From the NCBI GenBank assembly GCA_947074205.1, contig CAMTOQ010000016.1:1-64000 (forward strand): a stretch of DNA of 64,000 nucleotides, read 5' to 3'. Positions within the stretch are counted from its first letter, which is position 1, and every line of letters starts with the position of its first letter. The stretch is from an uncultured Bacteroides sp. (GTDB lineage: Bacteria; Bacteroidota; Bacteroidia; Bacteroidales; Bacteroidaceae). Under the pieces are notes generated by a model. The model searched no databases, was not told the DNA's origin, and saw only the letters and a list, made by a program, of their open reading frames with translations. Below are positions 51,508-61,200 of the stretch, in pieces. The position numbers and the translations under genes are program-made.

Positions 51508-52956
51508 ATGGAAGATAGTAAATTTAGAAAGGGAGATGCCGAAACTGTAGTTTTTGGTTCGGATACGATGTTGAAATCATCACCCATCGAGAAGATACCC
51601 GATGGACCTACCACTCCCGAAATAGCTTACCAGATGGTGAAGGATGAGACCTTTGCTCAAACGCAACCACGTTTAAATCTAGCCACGTTCGTCACTACAT
51701 ATATGGACGAATATGCCACCCGTCTGATGAACGAAGCAATCAACATTAACTATATAGACGAGACCGAATATCCGCGTATTGCCGTGATGAATGGCAAATG
51801 CATTAACATCATAGCCAATCTGTGGAACTCTCCCGAGAAGAGCGTCTATAAGACCGGAGCCTTGGGCATTGGTTCAAGCGAAGCTTGTATGCTAGGGGGC
51901 GTATCGGCTTGGCTGCGCTGGCGTAAAAAACGTCAAGCACAAGGTAAACCTTTCGATAAGCCTAACTTTGTTATTTCTGCCGGATTTCAAGTGGTTTGGG
52001 AAAAGTTTGCACAGTTGTGGCAGATTGAGATGCGACAAGTACCCCTTACGCTAGAGAAAATCACACTAGATCCCGAAGATACGTTGAAGCTTTGTGATGA
52101 AAACACAATTTGTGTGGTCGCCATAGAAGGGGTAACTTGGACAGGCCTGAACGATGATGTGGAAGCAATCGATAAAGCGCTTGATGCCTACAACGCTAAA
52201 ACCGGATATGATATACCGATTCATGTAGATGCTGCAAGTGGTGGTTTTATCTTACCATTCTTATACCCAGAAGTCAAGTGGGATTTCCGTCTTAAATGGG
52301 TCTATTCTATCAACACTAGTGGCCACAAATATGGTTTAGTCTATCCAGGATTAGGATGGATTGTTTGGAGAGATAAGTCGTATCTGCCCGAAGAAATGTC
52401 GTTTAGTGTGAACTATTTGGGCGCCGAGATTACTCAGGTAGGGTTGAACTTCTCACGTCCTGCTGCACAAATCTTAGGTCAGTACTATCAATTTATTCGT
52501 TTAGGGTTCCAAGGTTATAAGGATATACAATACAACTCGATGGAGATAGCCAAATATCTGCATAGTGAAATTGGGAAGATAGATGCTTTTATCAATTACT
52601 CAAAAGATATGGTGAACCCACTTTTTATTTGGTACTTAAAACCAGAAGTAGCAAAATCGGTCAACTGGACACTTTACGATTTACAAGATAAGCTGTCGCA
52701 ACATGGTTGGATGGTTCCTGCCTATACCTTGCCTGCCAATCTAGAGAATGATGTGGTGATGCGTATTGTAGTCCGCCAAGGATTTAGCCGCGATATGGCC
52801 GATATGTTGTTGGGCGACATTAAGTCGGCAGTCGCAGAACTCAATCAGTTGGCCTACCCAACTACCACCAAACTGGCTGTAGACAAAAATCTAAAGATAG
52901 CGCCTCGCATCTTTAACCACGGTAGCTATGCCAATGCATCCAAAAAGCAAAACTAA
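51508..52956 (+). CDS. gadB: Glutamate decarboxylase
   Basis: This PLP enzyme turns glutamate into GABA and CO2, using up a cytoplasmic proton. The 482-residue protein shows LNLATFVTTYMDEYATRLMNEAININYIDETEYPRIAVMNGKCINIIANLWN, GALGIGSSEACMLGGVSAW, IPIHVDAASGGFILPFLYPEVKWDFRL, and the Schiff-base Lys274 in SINTSGHKYGLVYPGLGW. All match GadB. The C-terminal tail (FNHGSYANASKKQN) differs from the E. coli pH-sensing tail, so gating may differ. No glutaminase gene is beside it; instead two MFS genes lie upstream and MarC downstream. Confidence 0.95.
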   Translation: MEDSKFRKGDAETVVFGSDTMLKSSPIEKIPDGPTTPEIAYQMVKDETFAQTQPRLNLATFVTTYMDEYATRLMNEAININYIDETEYPRIAVMNGKCINIIANLWNSPEKSVYKTGALGIGSSEACMLGGVSAWLRWRKKRQAQGKPFDKPNFVISAGFQVVWEKFAQLWQIEMRQVPLTLEKITLDPEDTLKLCDENTICVVAIEGVTWTGLNDDVEAIDKALDAYNAKTGYDIPIHVDAASGGFILPFLYPEVKWDFRLKWVYSINTSGHKYGLVYPGLGWIVWRDKSYLPEEMSFSVNYLGAEITQVGLNFSRPAAQILGQYYQFIRLGFQGYKDIQYNSMEIAKYLHSEIGKIDAFINYSKDMVNPLFIWYLKPEVAKSVNWTLYDLQDKLSQHGWMVPAYTLPANLENDVVMRIVVRQGFSRDMADMLLGDIKSAVAELNQLAYPTTTKLAVDKNLKIAPRIFNHGSYANASKKQN

Positions 52957-53040
52957 AAGTGGGGCAACTAAGGTGTCTTTTTGCGTGAACTTATTAAGTA
53001 TTGTTTTTGTTTCTAAAAAATAAACTAATTAGAATAAAAG

Positions 53041-53694
53041 ATGAGTGATCTATTACCATTCTTCGTGCTTTGTCTGACCTCTTTTTTCTCGTTGACAAAT
53101 CCTTTAGGAACAATGCCGCTGTTCTTAACTATGACGCACGAGATGGACGAGGACGAGCGTAAGCAGATTGCAAAACGCGCTACCTTCGTGGCCTTCGTGA
53201 TATTGGTAGGTTTCACTATTTTGGGTCAAGTCATATTTAAAATATTTGGATTATCATCTAATGGATTCCGTATTGCCGGTGGTATCATTATCTTTAATAT
53301 TGGATATAACATGTTGCAAGCCCGCTACTCTAGTGCTAAAGTCGATCCCGGTGGTGTACAGTCTGCGGTAAATGACATCTCTATAACTCCATTGGCTATA
53401 CCTATGATCTGCGGCCCTGGTGCCATAGCCCAAGGTATCGTGTTGATGGAGGAAGCCAACTCTATTGAGAAGAAGATTGCGCTATTAATAGCTATGTTGG
53501 TGGTGTTTTTTTTGATCTATGTTATTCTTCGAGCATCATCTAAATTGAATAAGGTTTTAGGTGAGACGGGTATCAACGTAATGATGCGCCTGATGGGGTT
53601 GATTTTGATGGTGATAGCAGTAGAAATATTTGTGGGTGGCGCCCAACCACTTTTGATAGAAATCATACATTCGGGGATTGATTACGTGAAATAA
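53041..53694 (+). CDS. MarC family integral membrane protein
   Basis: This 217-residue protein has six hydrophobic segments and the MarC pattern: LLPFFVLCLTSFFSLTNPLGTMPLFLTMT, FRIAGGIIIFNIGYNMLQA, ISITPLAIPMICGPGAIAQGIVLM, and GETGINVMMRLMGLILMVIAVEIFVGG. The function of MarC proteins is not settled; an alanine-export role has been discussed for a related E. coli protein, and alanine is the AspD product. It is 84 bases after gadB and is followed by a strong terminator, so it is probably the last gene of that operon. Confidence 0.85.
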   Translation: MSDLLPFFVLCLTSFFSLTNPLGTMPLFLTMTHEMDEDERKQIAKRATFVAFVILVGFTILGQVIFKIFGLSSNGFRIAGGIIIFNIGYNMLQARYSSAKVDPGGVQSAVNDISITPLAIPMICGPGAIAQGIVLMEEANSIEKKIALLIAMLVVFFLIYVILRASSKLNKVLGETGINVMMRLMGLILMVIAVEIFVGGAQPLLIEIIHSGIDYVK

Positions 53695-53745
53695 TGGGGT
53701 TGCCATTTAGAAACTTAAGCTTCGCACGTTAACTTAATGATATGA

Positions 53746-53795
53746 CATAGCCTTATTTTCTGTTTCTCGCAGAAGATAAGGCTATGTTATGTTTG
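53746..53795 (+). terminator. Terminator after marC
   Basis: A 17-bp inverted repeat with one G-U pair (53746-53762 and 53770-53786, outer CATAGCCTTAT) has a 7-base loop and is followed by TTATGTTTGG. Confidence 0.75.
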
Positions 53796-53940
53796 GACCT
53801 ATGATTTCTGGATCATCATACACCTTATTATAGCCTTTGAGAAGCCAAACAATAACCGATTAAAACTGTTTAAACTGTACTGAAATAGCACCTATTTCCT
53901 AAAGAATGTGGTGAAACTAGTTAACTTCCCCCTTTTGCAA

Positions 53941-53948
53941 TATCTTTG
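53941..53948 (+). promoter_or_regulatory. Candidate -7 box for the lipoprotein operon
   Basis: TATCTTTG matches TAnnTTTG and lies 34 bases before the ATG at 53983. It is the only such box near the operon. The spacing to a -33 TTG is not ideal. Confidence 0.5.
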
Positions 53949-53982
53949 CAACAGTAATTATATGTTTTCTCTAAACACAATC

Positions 53983-55176
53983 ATGAAAAGAATAAAACTA
54001 CAACTAGGCATGGCCCTTTTCTCGGCGCTACTATTCTCATCATGTAGCGATAACGAGATGATCAACTATATTCCCGAACCAGAAGTTGATACACATCTAG
54101 ATCTATTGCTCTATGACGAGTTGCCATCCACGGCTAAGACATTTATACTTGCGCTCGATGAACCAAGTTCAATAATCACAACGCAGCGATCCTTCAATCT
54201 TAAAGAGGTTTTGCGTGCAGAGACATCTGCTGATAAGGATTTTATATTGATTACAAGCTATTCTGCTAAGCCCATCACAAATATAACTCTTAAGGCTTAT
54301 TTGCCCGAAATAGCAGCCAATGTGCATATTGCTACTATCGACTCCATACCAATGTTTGGCCAAGTAGCTTTCCGTCCTGCTTTTTTGGATGGCGAAACCT
54401 CGTATGCCACTGATGATAGTAGAGTGGTTTCTTTTCAGAGAGAGTTTATCCCCAACGATATGAGTTTCACTGTAGATAGCGACTGCACTCACTATCAAAT
54501 GTTGAAAACGATTAAGACCAATTGGACACTATCGTTTTCTAACTACGATTGGAATCCTGATGGTAATAGCACTTGGCTAGAACTTAATGCGATGGTGGCA
54601 CGAGAATGGGTGGTAATAGTAACCAATTTAGGCTATATGCTCTCTTCGCCACAGTATTACGAGGTGATGAACAATTTTAGCTCCATCTTTGGCGGTGAAC
54701 TCTATGGCAATACGGGCGAACTATTTACCAATGCAGATTACAACAACTTTATTGAGCGCTGCTTTCTTAGTAAACGCTTTGTGCTTGGTCGTGTAAATCC
54801 TGCCTATGTAGCTGGACTTGGCGGTGGGAGCACTTGGGGAGTAGCCGACTGGAATTTCTATGGCCACTACGCTTCGTATAGCGGATGGGAAGCTATTAGC
54901 CACGAGCTAGCTCATTGTTATGGATTCTCTCACAATAGCAACCTTACTTATGGCAATAATGGTGTGGGATGGACAAATATGGTCTCCAATCTTCATGTCT
55001 ATATGAATACGCTTGGCGATATGCCTTACGAAAGTCGCAACATCTTAGATACCCATAATTCTGCTTATGATGAGTTTAGAGGTTTCTCTATAGACCGTAG
55101 CAAGATGAATGATGCATCTACAGCAAAGATGTATCAAGATAGTAAGGTAAGAAAATACTTTGATAATGAATTGTAG
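53983..55176 (+). CDS. Metzincin-type zinc metalloprotease lipoprotein
   Basis: This 397-residue surface or periplasmic lipoprotein starts with MKRIKLQLGMALFSALLFSSC (Cys21). I choose 53983 because 25 extra upstream codons would disrupt the signal. The catalytic motif is HELAHCYGFSH (His307, Glu308, His311, His317), the full HExxHxxGxxH metzincin signature. A Met-bearing segment lies downstream (NLHVYMNTLGDM). The N-terminal 200 residues are beta-rich (FILITSYSAKPITNITLKAYLPEIAANVHIATI) and may be an Ig-like or binding domain. It is first in a three-lipoprotein operon; the substrate is unknown, perhaps host glycoproteins. Confidence 0.8.
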   Translation: MKRIKLQLGMALFSALLFSSCSDNEMINYIPEPEVDTHLDLLLYDELPSTAKTFILALDEPSSIITTQRSFNLKEVLRAETSADKDFILITSYSAKPITNITLKAYLPEIAANVHIATIDSIPMFGQVAFRPAFLDGETSYATDDSRVVSFQREFIPNDMSFTVDSDCTHYQMLKTIKTNWTLSFSNYDWNPDGNSTWLELNAMVAREWVVIVTNLGYMLSSPQYYEVMNNFSSIFGGELYGNTGELFTNADYNNFIERCFLSKRFVLGRVNPAYVAGLGGGSTWGVADWNFYGHYASYSGWEAISHELAHCYGFSHNSNLTYGNNGVGWTNMVSNLHVYMNTLGDMPYESRNILDTHNSAYDEFRGFSIDRSKMNDASTAKMYQDSKVRKYFDNEL

Positions 55177-55180
55177 AGCA

Positions 55181-56215
55181 ATGAAACCGATAAGATACTT
55201 CTATATATTTCTGATGGCAACTTTAGTTGGTTGCTCCGATGAGGTTGTAACCGATGTCTACCTCCCATCTTATGAGATAACCACCCATTACAGTTACTCT
55301 TTTGAGAACCATCATCAGTTGTCACATGCACTTGATGCAAATATTGACTTCTCGCCATATTCGCTTAGTGTAGATGGCGACACTCTTTATATAGGTAATA
55401 GAGCCGACAAGTCTGTTTATAGCTACGACTTGAAGAAGAACCGCTACCTCGACACGTTTAAGAATGCCGATCGTACTGATCCGTTATCGATGTTGACAGT
55501 TGGCAACTACCTATTTGTGGCTTGTGGAAACTCGCGCGAGGTGCAGATATTTGATAAGACTACCACTAACTATGTGTCAAGACTTGGCACAGGAGTATGG
55601 ACAGGTAATGTATCGTATGCAACAACGCTAGCGCAATGTCACGATTTTATCTTTGTGAGAGATTCAAAAAATGGAGTACGTGTGTTCCGTAAGAACGATA
55701 TTAACTATACGGCGACCAACAATAATAGCTATTATGCCAACTTGGATTGTGACGAGCTAATCACCTCCAATGTCACCTCTTATGCTCGAGATATGGAGGT
55801 GCTAGGCGATAGTCTCTATCTATTCGATGCCACAGCTGGGCGAGCCTATATTTATTCATTAGAGAGTGTTAGAAACAAACAGGCCGACTATGCTCGTCGA
55901 ATAGACTTTAATAAGACAGCTGTTGAAGGTATAGCCTATGTTTTAGCCATGGAGATAGACCACCAGCATCAAGAGGTGATTCTTAAACTCAAATATGATG
56001 GATCTATCTGTTATGCCTACTATTCAATGGATAAGTTTGCCGCTTTGGATTGGGATAACCCCGATAAACTTATCAAGTCAGAAGGCCGAAACAGTTTTGC
56101 CGAGTTGGGCGACTTTGTCCGCTGTGGCACTACTAACATCTACACTACTGCTGATGCGGTGAAGTTTGATCAATTAAAGGCCGATTCTATTATAATACAT
56201 CATCCACTCCACTAG
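55181..56215 (+). CDS. Beta-propeller (YVTN/NHL-like) lipoprotein
   Basis: This 344-residue lipoprotein has a signal ending LMATLVGC (about Cys18). The mature part shows repeated propeller blades: YSLSVDGDTLYIGNRADKSVYSYDLKKNRYLDTF, PLSMLTVGNYLFVACGNSREVQIFDKTTTNYVSRLG, DFIFVRDSKNGVRVFRKNDINY, DMEVLGDSLYLFDATAGRAYIYSLE. I start at 55181, five bases after the protease stop; the ORF could begin 21 bases earlier inside that gene. A binding or scaffold role at the surface next to the protease is likely but unproven. Confidence 0.75.
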   Translation: MKPIRYFYIFLMATLVGCSDEVVTDVYLPSYEITTHYSYSFENHHQLSHALDANIDFSPYSLSVDGDTLYIGNRADKSVYSYDLKKNRYLDTFKNADRTDPLSMLTVGNYLFVACGNSREVQIFDKTTTNYVSRLGTGVWTGNVSYATTLAQCHDFIFVRDSKNGVRVFRKNDINYTATNNNSYYANLDCDELITSNVTSYARDMEVLGDSLYLFDATAGRAYIYSLESVRNKQADYARRIDFNKTAVEGIAYVLAMEIDHQHQEVILKLKYDGSICYAYYSMDKFAALDWDNPDKLIKSEGRNSFAELGDFVRCGTTNIYTTADAVKFDQLKADSIIIHHPLH

Positions 56216-56307
56216 TGCTGTAATAATCTAATATCTTATATGAAAGCCTCAACGATTATAGTTGAAGCGAACAAAAAACTAAATAAATGCTGACCAAACT
56301 AACTTGT

Positions 56308-57405
56308 ATGAAAAGAGAGGCAATTAGGTTTCTCACTTTAGCTTTTCTACCTGTGCTATGCATAAGTTGCGAAAAGACCACTCCCAATAATGAGCCCAAA
56401 GAGATGGTGATTCTCGATACCGATATGGTGCCGGGATTGGATGATGGCCTAGCCCTGTCGATGTTGGCCCTAGCCGATGATATTGAGCTGCTGGGAGTAA
56501 CTGTGGTAGCGGGTAATACCCACGTCAACGAAGGGTTGGCTTATGGCATTCGCCAACTCGAAATTATAGGCAAGCCAGATGTGCCTATTGTGGCAGGGGC
56601 AATACAGCCCTTACGAGAGAATCGTATCGAATTAATGGCACAAGAGGTGGCAGCTTTAGGCGATGAGGCTGATGTGTGGCTAGGCAGTGGGGGATATGAT
56701 AGTCCCGCAGATTGGGAGAGCTTCTATGTGGCAAAGTACAATCGCACACCAGTCATTGCGCCCGTTGCTATTAGTGCGGAAGACTTTATCATCGATCAGA
56801 TAAAAAAGAATCCCCACAAGGTTACTATTGCCGCTATTGGGCCATGTACTAATCTAGCATTGGCAGTGAAGAAGTCGCCCGATATTGTGCCTCTTATTAA
56901 ACGTGTGGTTTATATGGGTGGTGCCTTCTTCTGTGAAGGAAACACTACACCTGCCAGTGAATTTAATATATGGTTCGACCCAGATGCTGCAGATATTGCT
57001 ATGAAGAGTGCCATCGACAAACAACAGTTTTTTGGTTTGGATGTTTGCAACACAGTGGAACTATCGAAGGAGAAATTCGATGAACTGAGGTCGTCCATCA
57101 AATGTAAGGAATATCAAGCTATAATGGATGATAGCACACCTGCCTATGTGTTTTCAGAAGATCCAAATGCAGAGTGGTGGATCTGGGATTTGTTGGTGGC
57201 TGCCTATATCATTGATCCAACCCTAGTAACCAATTCTACAAATAGCTTTGTAAAAACAGAGACAGAGTTTGGCTCAGAGTTCGGGAGAACAATTCCTTAT
57301 ACGGATAATCCTGATAAGCTGCAAAATGTAGAGATAGTGCTCGGTGTAGATATCCCCCGTTTCTGGGAAGTTGTGCAGAGCTCGTTGACACGTATCCATG
57401 AGTAA
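56308..57405 (+). CDS. Nucleoside hydrolase lipoprotein
   Basis: This 365-residue protein combines a lipoprotein signal (MKREAIRFLTLAFLPVLCISC) with an inosine-uridine nucleoside hydrolase (IUNH) domain. The calcium-binding Asp cluster is VILDTDMVPGLDDGLALSML (Asp37-Asp46), which departs from the usual DTDPGxDDAxA by inserting residues. The later GNTHVNEGLAYGI, IAAIGPCTNLALAVKKSP and VVYMGGAFFCEGNTTPASEFNIWFDPDAADI are as expected. It would release bases from nucleosides at the cell surface. I start at 56308; the upstream ATG at 56287 would spoil the signal. It is the last gene of the lipoprotein operon. Confidence 0.85.
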   Translation: MKREAIRFLTLAFLPVLCISCEKTTPNNEPKEMVILDTDMVPGLDDGLALSMLALADDIELLGVTVVAGNTHVNEGLAYGIRQLEIIGKPDVPIVAGAIQPLRENRIELMAQEVAALGDEADVWLGSGGYDSPADWESFYVAKYNRTPVIAPVAISAEDFIIDQIKKNPHKVTIAAIGPCTNLALAVKKSPDIVPLIKRVVYMGGAFFCEGNTTPASEFNIWFDPDAADIAMKSAIDKQQFFGLDVCNTVELSKEKFDELRSSIKCKEYQAIMDDSTPAYVFSEDPNAEWWIWDLLVAAYIIDPTLVTNSTNSFVKTETEFGSEFGRTIPYTDNPDKLQNVEIVLGVDIPRFWEVVQSSLTRIHE

Positions 57406-57749
57406 ATCTTTTTAGTCTAAAGTATAATAGTACAAATGGAGAGGTTACTGGAATTATTAATCTACTGATCGATGCGTTTAAACACCATTTAATTATCATT
57501 TGACCACTGTTTAAACAGTAATAAACTACCTCTCTTCGAGATAGGTTGTCCCTCCTTCCTTTTATCGAGAGCATCCTATCCTTGCATTCTCTAAACACTG
57601 AGTTAATCGATTCGCGAATAACTCACCAATCCCTTTTTCTAAAGACAATACAATGTTGAAATATTCTAACAGCCTATTGTGTCTTGCTTCTGTTTGCAAC
57701 TAGCAGATAATCAGCTTTGTATATAAAGGGTGATTATTGCGTGCAAGAA

Positions 57750-57787
57750 CCGTACTTTTTATTCGTAATATCCGTGCTTCTTATTCG
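57750..57787 (+). repeat. Imperfect direct repeat, 16 bases at 22-base period
   Basis: CCGTACTTTTTATTCG (57750-57765) and CCGTGCTTCTTATTCG (57772-57787) differ at two positions and are spaced two helical turns apart, as expected for a regulator binding site. The function is unknown. Confidence 0.5.
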
Positions 57788-57890
57788 GAAAAAGCCCATG
57801 TCTTGCTTGTTGGGCATGTGGAGTGGGAGTGTGATAGTAGTTTTGTTTGACAAAAGTTGGCACCCTTAATACATCTCACCCACAAGAATG

Positions 57891-57930
57891 TGGCGGCACA
57901 GCCTGCTGTGTCTGTTTGATATAGCATTGT
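57891..57930 (+). repeat. REP-like palindromic repeat, copy E
   Basis: The core GGCACAGCCTGCTGTGTC (57895-57912) and tail TGTTTGATATAGCATTG match copy B beside the restriction island. Confidence 0.72.
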
Positions 57931-57954
57931 AACAGCCGCTGGATATCTCTTTTG

Positions 57955-57990
57955 CGTTAGATGGGAACAGTAGGCTGTGCCGCTACTGGT
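57955..57990 (-). repeat. REP-like palindromic repeat, copy F
   Basis: The core GGAACAGTAGGCTGTGCC (57964-57981), followed by GCTACTGG, is inverted relative to copy E. The two form an inverted pair, a BIME-like arrangement. Confidence 0.62.
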
Positions 57991-58149
57991 ATCTATTTTG
58001 CATTAAGAGGATAGTAGGGGGGATGCTACGTTCGGGACAATACAGCAATATATCACCCATTATTTATTCTTGCGATAAGGCTCTAAAATAGAAAGGAATA
58101 ACATATTATACCCTAATCATGTTTTGCTATGCATTTTTCGTAATATTCA

Positions 58150-58180
58150 TTGGCTACCTTCTCTGAATTATATATTTTTG
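58150..58180 (+). promoter_or_regulatory. cas operon promoter
   Basis: TTG (58150-58152), a 20-base spacer and TATTTTTG (58173-58180) form a good Bacteroidota promoter. The predicted leader before the cas12a ATG is about 75 bases. Confidence 0.72.
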
Positions 58181-58260
58181 TTAACGGTTTAACTATTTAA
58201 TAAACTCTCTCTTATTTTGCCACGTTTACAATTAAAGGCATATACTAAATATTGAATTCT

Positions 58261-61200
58261 ATGAAAACATTTGAAGATTTTACAGGGAAGTATCAATTGG
58301 CTAAGACGTTAAAATTTGGCTTGGAACCAATAGGAGAAACCCTAGACAATATTGTGAAACACGGTTTCTTAGAGCAAGACCAACATCGAGCGGAAAGCTA
58401 TTTAGAGGTGAAGAAGATTATAGACAAGTATCACAAATACTTTATTGCATCCACACTGCACGATTGCAAACTGCTATTAACCGATAATAATAGTAAAGAT
58501 TCTTTGGAAGAGTATTATTACTATTATCACCTTGGCAACAAGACGGAAGCCCAGAAAAAAGAGTTTGTGTTGATACAAAGCAAACTACGCAAGCAAATAG
58601 TGGAGTGTCTCACCAAAGATGATCGATTCAAGCGTATTGATAAAAAGGAACTGATAAAAGAAGATCTACTCTCTTTTATAGAAGATGATAGAGAAGCTGT
58701 GCTAGTAAAGGAGTTTGCCGACTTTACTACCTACTTCACAGGTTTCCACGAGAACCGCAAGAATATGTATTCGGATGAAGAAAAGTCGACTGCCATTGCA
58801 TATAGGCTGATACATGAAAACCTGCCTCGCTTCATCGACAATATCACAGTGTTCGAGAAAGCTGTGGCAGTGCCTGAGATAGCTGCCCAACTAGCTACAC
58901 TTTATAGCGATTTGGAGCTTTATCTTAATGTTTCCTCCATTGCCCAAATATTTACCTTGCCTTACTTTTCCGATACCCTTACGCAAACTCAAATAGAGGT
59001 GTACAATGCTGTTATCGGTGGGAAAACCGAAAAAGGTGCTAAGGTCAAGGTTAAAGGTCTTAATGAATATATCAACCTATACAACCAGAAGCAGAGTGAT
59101 AAACGAAATCGTTTGCCGAAGTTGAAACCTCTATATAAGCAGATCCTAAGCGATAGAGAAGCGGTGTCTTGGCTCCCCGAAGCCTTTAAGAATGATGACC
59201 AGGTTTTAGAGAATATTGAGAAGTGTTACCAAGAGTTGCGCAACTCTGTTTTCGAAAAGAAGGGCGAAGGCGAACATTCGCTCAAGCAACTATTGTACGA
59301 CTTAAGCCAATATGATCTATCTAAAGTCTATATAAAGAATGATCAGCAGCTCACTGATATATCACAACGTATGTTTGGCAGTTGGGGGGTGATTGAGAAA
59401 GCTATAGCGCATGACTATGGGGTAAACAATCCGATGAAGGCCAATGATAAGTATGAGAAGTACGAAGAGAAGAAAACTAAATATATCAAGTCGCAAAGTA
59501 GCTTCTCTATACAGTATATTAATAACTGCTTGGACCAACTGTTAGGAGACGACAGCAAGCATGTGGAGGACTATTTTGCAGAACTTGGCGCCATAAATAC
59601 TAAGACCGAGCAAAAAGAGAATCTATTTGCTCAGATAGCCAATGCATATACGGATGTGAAAGATTTGCTCAATACTGCCTATCCCGAAAAGAAGAGTTTG
59701 ATTCAAGATAAAGAGAATGTAGCCAAAATTAAAACATTGCTCGATGCTATAAAGAACTTGCAACACTTTGTTAAACCTCTGCTTGGAGATGGCACAGAAC
59801 CCGAAAAAGACGAACGGTTTTATGGAGAATTCACTCCTCTTTGGGACGACCTCAACCAAATGACTGCCCTCTACAACAAGGTGCGTAACTATATGACCCA
59901 AAAACCCTATTCGAAGGAAAAGATAAAGCTGTTTTTTGAGAATAAAGGTCAATTTATGGGTGGCTGGGTAGATAGCCAAACTGAAAAATCAGATAATGGG
60001 ACACAAGCAGGATCATATCTTTTTAGGTCTCTAAACTCAATAGGTGAATATGATTACTATCTAGGTGTTTCATCTGACAGTAAGTTGTTTAGGAAAAAAA
60101 ATGGTGCGAAAGGTAAGTTCGAAAGACTAGACTATTATCAAATAAAAAGTAAATCGGTTTATGGAAGCTGTTATGCCGGAGAAGAGGGGTTTGATAAAGA
60201 TAAAGAGATCCTCAGCAAATGCATAAAGGAATTTGTCTCTCAAATACAAGATAACAAAATACGCTTATCAATTTCGGATGATTTCTCAAAGCTTAAGGCA
60301 GTTGACAGTAGTAAAGGCATTACTCCTAAAGCGTTAATTGATGTGCTCAAAGATAAGTACATAGGGCAGTTGCTTCTGTTGTTAAACGATCCTACTTTCT
60401 CCAATGAGAATACTAGGGTTATAGAACTATTGCGCCAAACAATATTGAATCTAAAACGCATACCTAAAGCAGCAAGTTATAACGATAAAACATTTGTATT
60501 ATTCACAGAGGTACAGGATGTTATTGAAGAACTGTGTGAAGAAAAGGTTTTTGGTTATTTCCCTATTCATGATGATGAAATCTCCTTGGCTATGGCTAGG
60601 GACAAGAAACCGCTTCTGTTGTTCAAAATTACTAACAAGGATCTGTCCTATGCTGATACCTTCTCAAAAGGGTTGAGAAAGAATAGAGGTACAGAAAATC
60701 TTCACACGTTATATATGAAAGCTTTGTTGTCAGATGATCAATCGGTACTAGATATTGGGACTGGGGCTATTTATTATCGTAAGGCAACTGTTGGCCTAAA
60801 GAAAGAACCAACCCATGTTAGGAATCTACCAATAAACAATAAAAATATACTAAATGAGAAGAAGCAAAGTCAGTTTACCTATGATTTGATAAAAGATCGT
60901 CGATATACCTATGATAGCTTTAAGCTTCATCTTTCAGTGGACTTAAACTACAATTCTCCGAAGAAGTACAACATCACTCCCGAAGTAAACGAATACCTCA
61001 AAGAGAGTACGGATACTCACATCATCGGCATAGACCGTGGCGAAAGACATCTGCTCTACCTGTCGGTGATCGATACCAAAGGCAACATCAAAGAACAATA
61101 CTCACTAAACGAAATAGTAAATGAGTATAATGGGAATACCTATAAGACGGACTATCATAGTCTGCTCGATGCTAAAGAAGACAAGCGCAATGAGGCTAGA

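Larger units (their letters stand above)
57406..58260. other. 855-base intergenic region upstream of cas12a
   Basis: There is no believable gene. It holds an ACTGTTTAAACAGT palindrome (57507-57520), an imperfect tandem repeat at 57750-57787, two REP-like palindromes at 57891-57981, and the cas12a promoter. No CRISPR repeats or spacers are visible, and no Cas12a-type repeat ending (TTTCTACTATTGTAGAT-like) was found on either strand. Confidence 0.6.

Noticed and set aside
57236..57598. 120-codon minus-strand ORF at the nucleoside hydrolase end
   Set aside because: Half overlaps a well-supported gene on the other strand and the translation has no recognisable features.
57406..58260. CRISPR array upstream of cas12a
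   Set aside because: Short repeats are present but not in a regular repeat-spacer pattern, and none resembles the Cas12a direct repeat.
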